A stretch of DNA of 64,000 nt, taken from NCBI RefSeq assembly GCF_025150745.1, contig NZ_CP102282.1:1499501-1563500 (forward strand). Reading direction: 5' to 3'. The stretch comes from Eubacterium ventriosum (GTDB lineage: Bacteria > Bacillota > Clostridia > Lachnospirales > Lachnospiraceae). Within the stretch, counting starts at the first letter, position 1; each line of letters opens with the position of its first letter. The position numbers and the translations under genes are program-made. Shown here one piece after another: positions 46,701 to 54,042 of the stretch. The notes beneath the pieces are model-generated. The model was not told the DNA's origin, did not search any database, and worked only from the letters and a program-made list of their open reading frames with translations.

Positions 46701-47214
46701 AATTGATGCTTCAGGAGATACACATACAAAGAAATTATCACCTGCAACAGTAAAAGTAGCAAAGACAGCTTACAATATAGTTAAATTAACTTGGACAAAA
46801 GCCGACAATGCTACAAAATATCAGGTATATCGTAAAGTCGGAAAGAACAGCAAATTCGTAAACATTGCAACAACAACATCATTAAAATACACAGACAAGA
46901 AGGTTAAGACAGGCAAGAAGTATTATTATAAAGTAGTTGCAGTAAACGAAAAGGGCGAAACTGTTGATTCAAAGACAGTAAAGGCAACACCAAAGGCTAA
47001 AAAGTTGAAAGTTAAGGCAAAGAAGAAAGCCGGCAGAACAGTACTTAGCTGGAAGAAAGTAAAAGGTGCAACAGGATACAAAGTATACAGAAGCACAAAG
47101 AAAAACGGCAAGTATAAGAAAGTAAAGACAATTACTAAGAAGTCATTAGCAACATTCAAGGCAAAGAAGAGTAATAAGAAATATTACTACAAGGTAGTGG
47201 CTTACAAGAAGTAA
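40705..47214 (+). CDS. Giant secreted transcobalamin-like protein (four DUF4430 domains, alpha-toroid, Fn3), probable cobalamin-binding surface protein
   Basis: 2169 residues. Signal peptide about 1-29. First DUF4430 (transcobalamin C-terminal-like) domain about 45-160 with VVGDSVHG and WMFAING. GLUG-like beta-helical repeats (GTLDGKGHTITL, GGLVGTMSGSTISNCYF) about 165-400, a FIVAR-like helical module about 410-470, a second beta-helical part to about 710, and Ig-like segments about 715-1135. An alpha/alpha-toroid at about 1142-1416 has VDTTAMVLQALGRY, NTTAMVVLALTSL and YATIQAVWALTSY repeats. Three tandem units of helical linker plus DUF4430 follow (VGDDVHG at about 1502, 1693, 1886; each with SGWMYAVNG), then two lysine-rich Fn3 domains about 2010-2169. 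No LPXTG motif. Toroid plus DUF4430 is the two-domain plan of intrinsic factor and transcobalamin, and the gene lies under a cobalamin riboswitch. Cobalamin capture is therefore a well-supported inference, not a demonstrated fact. Confidence 0.85.
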   Translation: MKKLWKSGVALVLVCALMFTQFNTVNVFANTSVQAEESETKEQITVSVTVVGDSVHGTEAHTRFENWLVNYKVTVDKGATADDAFKKALESNGYSYEKNSWNGLNSITKPDGTVLGSGSNGDACSWMFAINGADPDPNVVMPQYTLKDGEKITAYFIDDWNAYPYTIPTVGVNGKGTADDPYTIKDASELPEVIEEGDVYALTDDITLESGQYIKDIKGTLDGKGHTITLADTYLADRVEGTIENLGVTSTSEITLPDESGSMANTVSGTIVNSYSTAKIKATTDWGEVGGLVGTMSGSTISNCYFAGSFGDYSMGGIAYTSSSSQSTISNSYFTVGLSPVSMGSATKVNCEKKTEEKLKASEGIEALNKDISDTGFEWSLPTDGSNNGLPVLTVPSDIVDKTQLVAQIEVAQKITKADYTDKSWNALQEALAEAIKVNSDDNATKSQVTKATNNLLSAISNLKNNKPTKPVALPTDDSKITHIKTLKDLNAIKASSGKYYVLDNDITVKNTQDDFYFSMENFNGVLDGKGHSIKIENISDGIFSNVNEDGIIQNVYFTGTMNVGQGYKGPLGSNMSGAIINCYTDISGTGTCGFARRLTDAGIVSNSYSVSEGKAGAFFNQYGTNDTAGEGQLINTYWLETLDNSVIPERALVNSYSETKDYMKSLDFVSALNENKGENGVSWGRNGNTGYPYFGESQDYNPGSTLPANKYTVKFTKFDNTVATVENQNLEISCNDVDGSNIAGSLSLEGVPSTSTIEWSYESVEPSGAIMVGSDGGVIRVDKAGTAVVKATETKEDGSSEVVAAFNLKAYNKDVEEIKAYIDGQDVTNGEFTVKGSEIKTVKMEVKYKNENKFVAISPRRFSLKVDDESFIENIPGSNSFSFKKAGTSKITAIYSDNTDLKADVTLTSEYVAVKSVTPAINDSVTIHGRNANSTNGQDFVPDYSSVIVDPANATNAANYTIESSDKTIGEYVPSMVIGYVPYKAGTVTYTATIKDTDPNGTENVVSGSKDVTYKYLNPLTSVTTDEKEITIKANEESAVNLTFTGEKSEEGYSVTEPELNWTYSTDGIAKIERKTAYQWKRDESAPDNNNWLPGTDYYVYGLSEGTVTATGTPVDKTNNVEPVVLTIKVEASEQEAPDLTALTNKGLKGFLSYAEKNVNQNYDINGAWNLYTLARAGKSITIQEANKYYDAVVEASKNWTVEGTKPTDMEKAALVLSLINRDITNVDGVNIAQLIYNSEKLSDGANELAYALLALDARNTVIPSDAKWSREKIIAELKKFQNEDGGIGWTKGSSDVDTTAMVLQALGRYQDNEAAKEIIEKALTYIESKADANYDYGNANTTAMVVLALTSLNKDVTTTIGTKYKNTLTALMSYYSEDDGAFVYLKGGKVNQYATIQAVWALTSYKLYTEGKGGYWNLNNVKIKYEGEDEYYASLVTEKIAAIGTVTEESEDAIKEARAAYDALTSAQKKLVTNYDVLDEAELQLEIIKGTAVTTKFSLVGDDVHGSSGHVSYSTWIANATITVKSGSKASDVIVKAFKQYGYSIIGSTSYISGVTTPSGVSLKAFDNGSGSGWMYAVNGKSPNVGSSGYKVSKDDNIILYYVDDWSNAKVPTVEDPADNQKAADAVIKKISEIGEVTESSKNLIKEARASYDALTDAQKELVTNYDVLVQAEAQLENIKDNAVSTKFTLVGDDVHGTKIHTSYTRWISNITVKVRKDATAGDVITKGLKAKGYEAEVNAEYNYITAITTPTGTKLAAYDNGSNSGWMYAVNGEAPSVGMADYVVKENDAVILYYVDDYMDTKIPAMDAETENKQLAAEVTEKIASIGKVTKDSEAAIKEARAAYDSLTATQKSLVTNFDVLEEAELQLDIIKGNVIQTKFTLVGDDVHGTNAHKSYTNWINDITVTVKNGATVSDVIAKALKDNGYSSEGTTNYISAIKTPSGITLGEFDNGPRSGWMYAVNGKAPNVGIADYKVKAGDTIKFYYVDDYTKDDTPTIDASGDTHTKKLSPATVKVAKTAYNIVKLTWTKADNATKYQVYRKVGKNSKFVNIATTTSLKYTDKKVKTGKKYYYKVVAVNEKGETVDSKTVKATPKAKKLKVKAKKKAGRTVLSWKKVKGATGYKVYRSTKKNGKYKKVKTITKKSLATFKAKKSNKKYYYKVVAYKK
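45037..46700 (+). repeat. Three internal repeats of about 575 bp in the giant gene
   Basis: The sequence GTAGGTGATGA recurs at 45208, 45781 and 46360 (spacing 573 and 579 bp), each with the same flanking codons (linker GKVT...AIKEARAAYD, then DUF4430). These are gene-internal duplications, diverged at the protein level. Confidence 0.85.
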
Positions 47215-47344
47215 TATAGGAAATGTTATTACAAGGCAGCGGCTTACAAGAAGTAATATAAGAAATATTATTACAAGGCAGCGGCTTACAAGAAGTAATA
47301 TAGGAAATATTATTACAAGGCAGCAATTTATAAGAAATAAGCAA
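47177..47344 (+). repeat. Four 42-bp tandem repeats copying the 3' end of the gene including its stop codon
   Basis: The last 14 codons of the giant gene (about 47177-47218, ending GGCTTACAAGAAG-TAA-TAT) are repeated at period 42 (GGCTTACAAG at 47199, 47241 and 47283; last copy ends TATAAGAAATAA). Each copy is in the same frame and ends in TAA, so the stop is repeated with the unit. Confidence 0.9.
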
Positions 47345-47437
47345 ATTCATAGAATTATAATGCATTGAAATAGTAAACGAAGTTTGTGGTTTGTTATAAG
47401 TTAAAATGTATTATGTCTTGGAAGAATTAAAGTTAAG

Positions 47438-47475
47438 AAAGCTTCTCATACTGAAGGGTGTGGGAGGCTTTTTTT
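47438..47475 (+). terminator. Terminator of the giant surface protein gene
   Basis: AAAGCTTCTCATA pairs with TGTGGGAGGCTTT, followed by TTTT. 220 bp after the stop, beyond the 42-bp repeats. Confidence 0.8.
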
Positions 47476-47492
47476 GTGGGAAATGTAAAGCA

Positions 47493-47516
47493 ACCACAAC
47501 AATTGTTGTGGTTTTT
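47493..47516 (+). terminator. Second hairpin, perfect palindrome
   Basis: ACCACAACAA followed at once by TTGTTGTGGT and a T run. Possible back-up terminator or protein-binding palindrome. Confidence 0.5.
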
Positions 47517-47626
47517 TACAGATGAAAACACAATAAAAAAGTAACATATAATATAAGGATGCAGAGAAAAACACCACAAACTAGCCTGAATATTGTATTT
47601 GTTGTGGTGATGTACCCCATAATAAC
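47517..47626. other. Non-coding spacer
   Basis: No gene or motif that I can support. It contains a second TTGTTGTGGT copy near 47599. Confidence 0.4.
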
Positions 47627-47665
47627 AAAAAAAAAGGCATCCAACCATAAGTTGAACACCTTTTT
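47627..47665 (-). terminator. Terminator of the PspC gene
   Basis: On the minus strand AAAAAGGTG...GTTGGATGCC with a nine-T run, 90 bp beyond the pspC-like stop. Confidence 0.7.
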
Positions 47666-47755
47666 ATAACTATAAATCGTTAATTGAATCGCTTTGCAAT
47701 TCTAATCACAACGCTATAGAAATATTATAATCAATGTCTGCAACAATAAAACAAG

Positions 47756-47956
47756 TTAATATGTTATTTCATTATCATAAGGCATTACAAAAGCCATAAT
47801 AATGTATAAGATGATTCCTGAACCCCATGCTAAGGCAATAATTGCTGTAATTAATCTTATAACAGTTGGGTCCATGTTAAGGTATTCAGCGATACCACCG
47901 CATACACCACATATTTTCTTGTTTCTTGATGACTTGTATAATCTTTTTTTATTCAT
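47756..47956 (-). CDS. PspC domain membrane protein
   Basis: 66 residues from ATG 47956, which has AGGAGATT 7 nt upstream (a longer start 18 bp earlier overlaps that site). The whole protein is one PspC domain: KRLYKSSRNKKICGVCGGIAEYLNMDPTVIRL, then a single membrane helix ITAIIALAWGSGIILYIIMAFVMP. Known: PspC domains take part in membrane-stress responses. These short clostridial forms have no defined partner. It begins 30 bp after the buk stop on the same strand and may be read through from ptb-buk. Confidence 0.92.
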   Translation of the reverse strand: MNKKRLYKSSRNKKICGVCGGIAEYLNMDPTVIRLITAIIALAWGSGIILYIIMAFVMPYDNEITY

Positions 47957-47985
47957 ATAAATAATCTCCTGCAATAAGTATAAGA

Positions 47986-49053
47986 TTAGTATACCTTCGC
48001 TTCTTCTTCACCATTCATAACTCTTAAAGCACCCTGTGCAAGTGCAAGTAATTCATCTTCACCAGGGTAAACAGTTACAGGGGCAATCCATTCAACAGCA
48101 TTCTTCATATCTGCCTGTGTCTTGGCACTGTAAGCAATACCACCTGTTAAGATAATCTGGTCAACCTTTCCGCCAAGAACTACTGACATGGCACCGATTT
48201 CTTTACATAACTGATAGTGGAAAGCATCAACAACAGCTTCAGCCTTTTTGTCGCCTTCTTCGATCATTTTAAGTAAATCTCTCATATCATTAGAACCAAC
48301 ATAAGCATTGAAACCGCCGTTACCATTTAACATCTTGCCAACTTCTGCCTGTGTATATTTGCCACTGAAGCAAGCTTTTACTAAAGCACCTGTTGGAAGT
48401 CCGCCTGAACGTTCAGGTGAGAAAGGACCATCACCATCTAATGCATTAGCAACGTCAACAACTTTACCATTCTTATGAGCACCAACTGAAACACCGCCAC
48501 CCATATGAACAACGATTAAGTTTAAGTCTTCGTAATTCTTGCCAACTTCTTTTGCATATCTCTTTGCAACAGCTTTCTGATTTAAAGCATGGAAAATAGA
48601 AGTTCTTGGGAAAAGAGGATGTCCTGATAATCTTGCAACATCAGCTAATTCATCAACAACTACCGGGTCAACAATGTATGAAGGAACATTGATTTCTGCA
48701 GCAATTTCTGAAGCTAAAATACCACCAAGGTTTGAAGCATGCTGTCCCTGTTTTCCAACCTTTAAGTCTTCTAATAATTCAGGAGTTGTAGCATATGTTC
48801 CACCAGGGATTGGTTTTAATAAACCGCCACGACCTACAACAACATCAATATCATTTAAGTCAACATTCTTTTCTTTAAGAACATCTAAAATAACTTCTTT
48901 ACGGAAATCTTTCTGATCGTAAATCGTATCATATTTTGCAATTTCTTCTGTTGAATGTCTAAGAGTTTCTTCCATTAACTGAGTTTCATCTTCATATACA
49001 CCAATCTTAGTAGAAGTAGAACCAGGATTGATAATTAAAATTTTGTATGACAT
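47986..49053 (-). CDS. buk: Butyrate kinase
   Basis: Converts butyryl phosphate and ADP to butyrate and ATP, the energy-yielding last step. 355 residues, acetate/butyrate kinase (ASKHA) fold. Visible: [18 protein letters not shown] at the start (phosphate 1), [14 protein letters not shown] near 75, [40 protein letters not shown] near 175 and [13 protein letters not shown] near 290. The [14 protein letters not shown] end is characteristic of Buk rather than AckA. The start ATG follows TTGGAGGTATAAAA. The gene follows ptb by 97 bp. Confidence 0.96.
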   Translation of the reverse strand: MSYKILIINPGSTSTKIGVYEDETQLMEETLRHSTEEIAKYDTIYDQKDFRKEVILDVLKEKNVDLNDIDVVVGRGGLLKPIPGGTYATTPELLEDLKVGKQGQHASNLGGILASEIAAEINVPSYIVDPVVVDELADVARLSGHPLFPRTSIFHALNQKAVAKRYAKEVGKNYEDLNLIVVHMGGGVSVGAHKNGKVVDVANALDGDGPFSPERSGGLPTGALVKACFSGKYTQAEVGKMLNGNGGFNAYVGSNDMRDLLKMIEEGDKKAEAVVDAFHYQLCKEIGAMSVVLGGKVDQIILTGGIAYSAKTQADMKNAVEWIAPVTVYPGEDELLALAQGALRVMNGEEEAKVY

Positions 49054-49094
49054 TTTTATACCTCCAATAAATTAAATGTATTGTCATTTATCAC

Positions 49095-49131
49095 AATGGG
49101 CAAAAGTTAAACAAACAACAATTGCCCGTTT
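49095..49131 (-). promoter_or_regulatory. Hairpin between ptb and buk
   Basis: On the minus strand CGGGCAATTG...TTTTGCCCATTG can pair (GGGCA/TGCCC) in the 97-bp gap. Possible mRNA processing or attenuation element. Confidence 0.35.
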
Positions 49132-49150
49132 TTATAAATCAAAAATTAGA

Positions 49151-50062
49151 TTACTTAAGGTTTTCAGCAACGATTGCAGCAAGTGCAATTGAGTTAACCT
49201 TTACTTCGAATTCATCTGAACGTGATGTTAAGATAACAGGAGCTTTTGTACCTGTTAAAATATTTCCGTTAACACATTTAGCAGTATGAACTAAAGCTTT
49301 GTATGTGATGTTTCCTGCATGAATGTCAGGGAATAATAATACATCAGCATCACCAACAATCTTTCTATCAGTTGTACCTTTGTGGTAAGCTGCTTCAGGT
49401 TCTATTGCAAGGTCAAGTGAAAGAGGTCCGTCAACAATACAACCTGTAATCTTTCCTTCTTCGTTCATCTTTGTAAGTTCATCAGCTTCTACAGTACAAG
49501 GCATCTTTGGATTTACAACTTCAACAGCTGCAAGTGGAGCTACCTTTGGACATTCAATACCACAAGCATGTGCAATTTCAACTGTATTCTTAATAATCTG
49601 AGCCTTTGTATCAAGGTCAGGATAAGGAACAAAAGCAACGTCTGATAAGAATAAAAGACGATCAATACCTTTTATTTCAAAAACGCAAACGTGTGATAAT
49701 GTTTTGTCAGTTCTAAGACCAACTTCTTTATCTAAAACACTCTTTAAGAATGATTTTGTATCAATAAGACCTTTCATATACATATCAGCTTTGCCGTCAT
49801 GAACTAACTTAACAGCAGTTCTTGCAGCTTCAATAGGATCAACAACATTAATAATTTCGAATTCGTTAATATTCATTTTTAAAACACCAGCGATTGTTCT
49901 AATCTTAGCTTCATCACCAACTAAAATAGCATCAGCTATATGTCTTTCCTTTGCTGCCTTAACAGCTTCTAATACTGCATCGTCCTGAGCACAGGCAACA
50001 GCAACCTTCTTCATAGGACATTCAGCTACCTGTGCAAGTAAATCTTTAAAACTTTTACTCAT
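49151..50062 (-). CDS. ptb: Phosphate butyryltransferase
   Basis: Transfers butyryl from CoA to phosphate, making butyryl phosphate for Buk. 303 residues. Visible: MKKVAVACAQDDAVLEAVKAAKE near 20, DILVGDE-like AILVGDEAKI, DMYMKGLIDTKSFLKSVLD near 105, LSHVCVFEI, FLSDVAFVPYPDLDTKAQI and DVLLFPDIHAGNITYKALVH near 233. These are typical of Ptb rather than the longer Pta. The start is ATG 50062 (GAGGTG 8 nt upstream). The GTG three codons earlier lies in the binding site. First gene of ptb-buk. Confidence 0.95.
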   Translation of the reverse strand: MSKSFKDLLAQVAECPMKKVAVACAQDDAVLEAVKAAKERHIADAILVGDEAKIRTIAGVLKMNINEFEIINVVDPIEAARTAVKLVHDGKADMYMKGLIDTKSFLKSVLDKEVGLRTDKTLSHVCVFEIKGIDRLLFLSDVAFVPYPDLDTKAQIIKNTVEIAHACGIECPKVAPLAAVEVVNPKMPCTVEADELTKMNEEGKITGCIVDGPLSLDLAIEPEAAYHKGTTDRKIVGDADVLLFPDIHAGNITYKALVHTAKCVNGNILTGTKAPVILTSRSDEFEVKVNSIALAAIVAENLK

Positions 50063-50135
50063 TTTGTACACCTCATAGAAATTTATTTGATTATATATTT
50101 TTAATAGGAAATAATCCTAAAAATAACTAATTTAA

Positions 50136-50164
50136 ATACTAGCACGTCAGTGTGGATAGGTCAA
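50136..50164 (-). promoter_or_regulatory. Promoter of ptb-buk
   Basis: On the minus strand: TTGACC (50164-50159), 17-bp spacer, TAGTAT (50141-50136), 74 bp before the ptb start. Confidence 0.65.
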
Positions 50165-50269
50165 GAATAATCGTTGATTGTGCCCTTAAATGCATACCTT
50201 TATTGTCTTTTGGCAAAATATAACTTATACTTAATGTTTAGGCAAAAACATACAAATAACTAATAATAA

Positions 50270-50357
50270 AAATGATTACATTGAGTAGCAAGTGAGTTAT
50301 GAGAGATTTATAAAGTATTTGTGATTAGCATTTGGTACTTTTGGCAGTGTAATCATA
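50270..50357 (+). repeat. Widely spaced inverted repeat upstream of the ABC exporter pair
   Basis: ATGATTACATTG (50270-50281) and CAGTGTAATCAT (50346-50357) are complementary except for one base, 64 bp apart. The right arm lies 15 bp before the start codon. A loop or a two-site operator is possible. Confidence 0.5.
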
Positions 50358-50372
50358 TAACAGGAGAATTTT

Positions 50373-52187
50373 ATGAAGATTTTAAGATTTCTAAAAAACT
50401 ACAAAAAGGAATCGCTTCTGGCACCATTATTTAAAATGATGGAAGCAATTTTTGATTTGCTAGTTCCTTTAGTTGTAGCAAGAATTATTGATAATGGTAT
50501 CAGAAGGGGAGATACAACCTATGTTTTGCAGATGGGGGGTGTGCTGTTATTGTTAGCAGCGTGCGGTTTGACTTTTTCACTTACGGCACAGTTTTTTGCG
50601 GCAAAAGCAGCAGCAGGATTTGGTAAAGAACTTAGACATTCACTGTTTGATCATATACAAAAATTGTCGTACACTCAGCTTGACAATCAGGGAACATCAA
50701 CACTTATAACAAGAATGACATCTGATGTTAACCTTGTGCAGACTCAGGTTAATATGGCCATAAGATTATTACTTCGTTCACCGTTTATTGTTTTTGGCGC
50801 AATGATTATGGCATTCTTTGTAGATGGAAAGACGGCTATGGTTTTTGTTGTGGCTATTCCGGTTTTGTCGGTTATAGTTTATGGAATTATGCTTATTACA
50901 ATTCCATTATATAAGAAAGTTCAGTCAAGACTTGACAAGGTTATGGGAAGTACAAGAGAGAATCTTGACGGTGTCCGAGTGATTAGAGCTTTTAATAAAC
51001 AGGAACAGGAAGTTGCAAGATATAATGAGGAAAATGCAACACTTGAAAAATTCCAGCTTTTTGCAGGAAGAATTTCAACATTAATGAACCCGGCAACTTA
51101 TATTGTGATTAACGTTGCAACCATTGGAATTTTGTGGGTAGGTGGAGATAGAGTTAACACAGGAAGCCTTACACAGGGACAGGTCGTAGCCTTGGTTAAC
51201 TATATGTCACAGATTCTTATTGAATTAATTAAGCTTGCAAACCTTATTATAAATCTTACAAAAGCTTTTGCAGCATCAGGAAGAATACAGGATATTTTTG
51301 ATATTGAGCCGGGAATGGCAGAAGGAAATATTGAATTAAATTTAGTTAATGACAATAATTCAAATGATGGAACTGGTAAATTAGCCGGCGAAAATGATTC
51401 AGATAATAAATTAAAAAATCCGGAAAACTACAACAAAGACATTGCAGTGGAATTTGAAAATGCTACTTTGAAATACCAGGGCGCAGGCGAAAGTTCAATA
51501 GAAAATGTTAATTTTAAGGCAAAGACCGGTCAGACAATCGGCATTATAGGAGGTACCGGTTCAGGTAAGACTTCATTAATTAATATGATTCCAAGATTTT
51601 ATGACCCTACAGAAGGAAAAGTTAAGATTTTTGGAATTGACGCAAAAGATTATAAGAGAAAAAATCTGGAAGATATTATTGGAGTTGTACCTCAAAAAGC
51701 ATTATTGTTTAAAGGTACAATAAGAAGCAACTTGCTTTGGGGCAATGAAAATGCTACAGAGGAAGAATTAGTGGAAGCTTTGAAATTATCTCAGAGTTAC
51801 GATTTTGTAAAAGAAAAAGATAAAGGAATTGATAGCGAAGTGGCGCAAAAGGGAAAGAATTTCTCGGGTGGGCAGAAACAACGTCTTACAATTGCAAGAG
51901 CGTTGGTTAAAAAGCCTAAGATTTTGATTCTTGATGACAGTTCATCAGCACTTGATTATGCAACTGATGCAAAACTAAGAAGTGACATAAAGACACTTAA
52001 AGATATAACTTTGTTTGTAGTTTCTCAGAGAACAGCGTCAATTATGGATGCAGACCGGATAGTGGTTCTTGATGATGGAAAAGTTGTAGGATTTGGAACT
52101 CACGATGAATTGCTTAAAGATTGTTCAGTATATCAGGAAATCTATCAATCACAGTTTAAAAAGGGAGGGCAGTCAAATGGAAAATAA
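50373..52187 (+). CDS. ABC exporter, half-transporter 1 (membrane + ATPase)
   Basis: 604 residues. Six-helix type I exporter domain at about 1-305 (ARIIDNGIRRGD, FDHIQKLSYTQLDNQGTSTLITRMTSDVNLVQ, NLDGVRVIRAFNKQEQE), an Asn/Asp-rich insert at about 325-360, then the nucleotide-binding domain with Walker A GGTGSGKTSL near 394, signature FSGGQKQRLTIARAL and the degenerate Walker B region ILDDSSSALD, where Asp replaces the catalytic Glu. A switch residue in VVSQRT is Gln instead of His. These changes mark the degenerate site of a heterodimeric exporter (BmrC/LmrC-like). The partner follows with an 11-bp overlap. Substrate unknown. Confidence 0.93.
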   Translation: MKILRFLKNYKKESLLAPLFKMMEAIFDLLVPLVVARIIDNGIRRGDTTYVLQMGGVLLLLAACGLTFSLTAQFFAAKAAAGFGKELRHSLFDHIQKLSYTQLDNQGTSTLITRMTSDVNLVQTQVNMAIRLLLRSPFIVFGAMIMAFFVDGKTAMVFVVAIPVLSVIVYGIMLITIPLYKKVQSRLDKVMGSTRENLDGVRVIRAFNKQEQEVARYNEENATLEKFQLFAGRISTLMNPATYIVINVATIGILWVGGDRVNTGSLTQGQVVALVNYMSQILIELIKLANLIINLTKAFAASGRIQDIFDIEPGMAEGNIELNLVNDNNSNDGTGKLAGENDSDNKLKNPENYNKDIAVEFENATLKYQGAGESSIENVNFKAKTGQTIGIIGGTGSGKTSLINMIPRFYDPTEGKVKIFGIDAKDYKRKNLEDIIGVVPQKALLFKGTIRSNLLWGNENATEEELVEALKLSQSYDFVKEKDKGIDSEVAQKGKNFSGGQKQRLTIARALVKKPKILILDDSSSALDYATDAKLRSDIKTLKDITLFVVSQRTASIMDADRIVVLDDGKVVGFGTHDELLKDCSVYQEIYQSQFKKGGQSNGK

Positions 52188-53919
52188 TATGACGCAAAAA
52201 CAGGCCCTTATGGAATTGTTAAAAAGAATAAAAAAATATTGGCATTTGTTAATAGGTTCATTATTGTTTGCCCTGGTTTATGTTGTTTTGTCACTTTATG
52301 TACCAAAACTAATTGGTTTAGGAACTGACAAAATAGTATCAAAAGGCAATGTTGACTTTCAGGGATTAGAGAGAATAGCAGTGCAGATAGCTGTAATCGC
52401 TGCAATTGCAGGAATTGCCCAGTGGATTATGGGACTGTTAAACAACAGAATCACATATCACGTGATTAAAGACATTCGTCAGGAAAGTTTTGAGAGAATA
52501 CAGAAACTTCCTTTGGCTTACTTGGATACACATTCAACAGGTAGTCTTGTAAGTAGTATAATTGCGGACGTAGACCAGTTAGCAGACGGCTTACTTATGG
52601 GATTTTCAAATTTGTTTACAGGTGTTGTCACAATTGTTTTAACAATTGTTTTTATGTTACAGATTAACTGGAAAATTGCGTTGGTTGTTATTTGTATTAC
52701 ACCTGTATCGTTTTTTGTGGCGGGATTTATTGCAAAGCGTACGTATTCAATGTTTAGAAAACAGTCTGAAATAAGGGGTAGCCAGACAGCGTTTATTGAT
52801 GAAATGATAAGCGGTCAGAAAGTTGTTAAGGCTTTTGGACAGGAAGAAAAAGCCGTTCAGGATTTTGATGAAATCAACGATGAATTGGCAAAATATTATT
52901 TGAAGGGAACTTTCTTTTCATCAATAACAAATCCAAGTACAAGATTTGTCAACAATATAGTTTACGCCGGAGTTGCAATAAGTGGCGGCCTTGTGGCAAT
53001 TATGACAGGAGGAATTACTGTAGGTGGACTTGCAACAATCTTAAGTTATGCCAACCAGTACACAAAGCCTTTTAACGAGATTTCAGGTGTTGTTACGGAA
53101 CTTCAAAATGCCATTGCCTGTGGTGCAAAAATCTTTTCGCTTATTAATCAGGAAAAAGAGATTGATGTGGAAGAAAGTGAAAATCAGCTCCAGAATATTG
53201 AGGTAGGCAAAGTTGACATTAATGATGTTGATTTTTCTTATGTGCCGGATAGAAAATTAATCGAAAACTTAAATCTACACGTAAAGCCTGGTCAGAGAAT
53301 TGCAATTGTTGGACCGACAGGTTGTGGAAAAACTACAATCATAAATCTTTTGATGAGATTTTATGATGTGGACAAAGGTTCAATTACAATAGATGGAAAA
53401 GATATACGAGACATATCAAGAAAGAATTTAAGAAGCTCTTATGGAATGGTTCTTCAGGAAACATGGCTTAGAAATACTACGGTAAGAGAAAACATCGCTT
53501 TTGGAAAGCCTGATGCAACTGATGAAGAAATAGAAAATGCAGCAAAAGCAAGCTATGCACATAACTTTATTAAGCGTTTGCCAAATGGATATGATACAGT
53601 AATAGGTGAAGACGGAGGCAGTCTTTCACAGGGACAGAAACAGTTATTGTGTATAGCCCGTGTAATGTTATGTCTGCCACCAATGCTAATACTTGATGAA
53701 GCCACATCTTCAATTGATACAAGAACAGAAGTAAAGATTCAGGACGCATTTTCAAAAATGATGGAAGGCAGAACTACATTTATTGTAGCCCATAGACTTT
53801 CAACAATAAAAGAAGCAGACGTAATTCTTGTAATGAAGGATGGAAAAATAATCGAGCAGGGAAATCACGAAGAACTGCTTGAAAAGAGAGGGTTTTACTA
53901 TAAACTTTATAATAGCTAA
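52177..53919 (+). CDS. ABC exporter, half-transporter 2 (membrane + ATPase)
   Basis: 580 residues from ATG 52177 (GGGAGG 9 nt upstream; overlaps the previous stop by 11 bp). Type I exporter helices at about 20-310 (FERIQKLPLAYLDTHSTGSLVSSIIADVDQLADG, GQKVVKAFGQEEKAV), then a nucleotide-binding domain with Walker A GPTGCGKTTI near 386. The signature is LSQGQKQLLCIARVM, Walker B is ILDEATSSIDTRTE with the catalytic Glu, and the switch His is in VAHRLSTI. It therefore carries the residues its partner lacks, and the two are expected to act as one heterodimer exporting drugs, lipids or peptides. Confidence 0.94.
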   Translation: MENNMTQKQALMELLKRIKKYWHLLIGSLLFALVYVVLSLYVPKLIGLGTDKIVSKGNVDFQGLERIAVQIAVIAAIAGIAQWIMGLLNNRITYHVIKDIRQESFERIQKLPLAYLDTHSTGSLVSSIIADVDQLADGLLMGFSNLFTGVVTIVLTIVFMLQINWKIALVVICITPVSFFVAGFIAKRTYSMFRKQSEIRGSQTAFIDEMISGQKVVKAFGQEEKAVQDFDEINDELAKYYLKGTFFSSITNPSTRFVNNIVYAGVAISGGLVAIMTGGITVGGLATILSYANQYTKPFNEISGVVTELQNAIACGAKIFSLINQEKEIDVEESENQLQNIEVGKVDINDVDFSYVPDRKLIENLNLHVKPGQRIAIVGPTGCGKTTIINLLMRFYDVDKGSITIDGKDIRDISRKNLRSSYGMVLQETWLRNTTVRENIAFGKPDATDEEIENAAKASYAHNFIKRLPNGYDTVIGEDGGSLSQGQKQLLCIARVMLCLPPMLILDEATSSIDTRTEVKIQDAFSKMMEGRTTFIVAHRLSTIKEADVILVMKDGKIIEQGNHEELLEKRGFYYKLYNS

Positions 53920-54011
53920 AAAGAGATGGATTAACCAAGAAGTAAGTGTTTATACACTTAAATAAAAATAAATGAAGAAGCATGGATAATCAAATAAATA
54001 ATATCTCAGTG

Positions 54012-54042
54012 TAAAAATGGAGTTTTTATACTCCATTTTTAT
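54012..54042. terminator. Bidirectional terminator between ABC exporter and SpoVB-like gene
   Basis: AAAAATGGAG...CTCCATTTTTA with T runs on both strands. The minus-strand stop codon of the flippase gene lies in its loop. Confidence 0.85.

Noticed and set aside
47156-47365. 69-residue minus-strand ORF with repeated SCKPLPCNNISYIT
   Set aside because: A by-product of the 42-bp tandem repeat, whose period is a multiple of 3.
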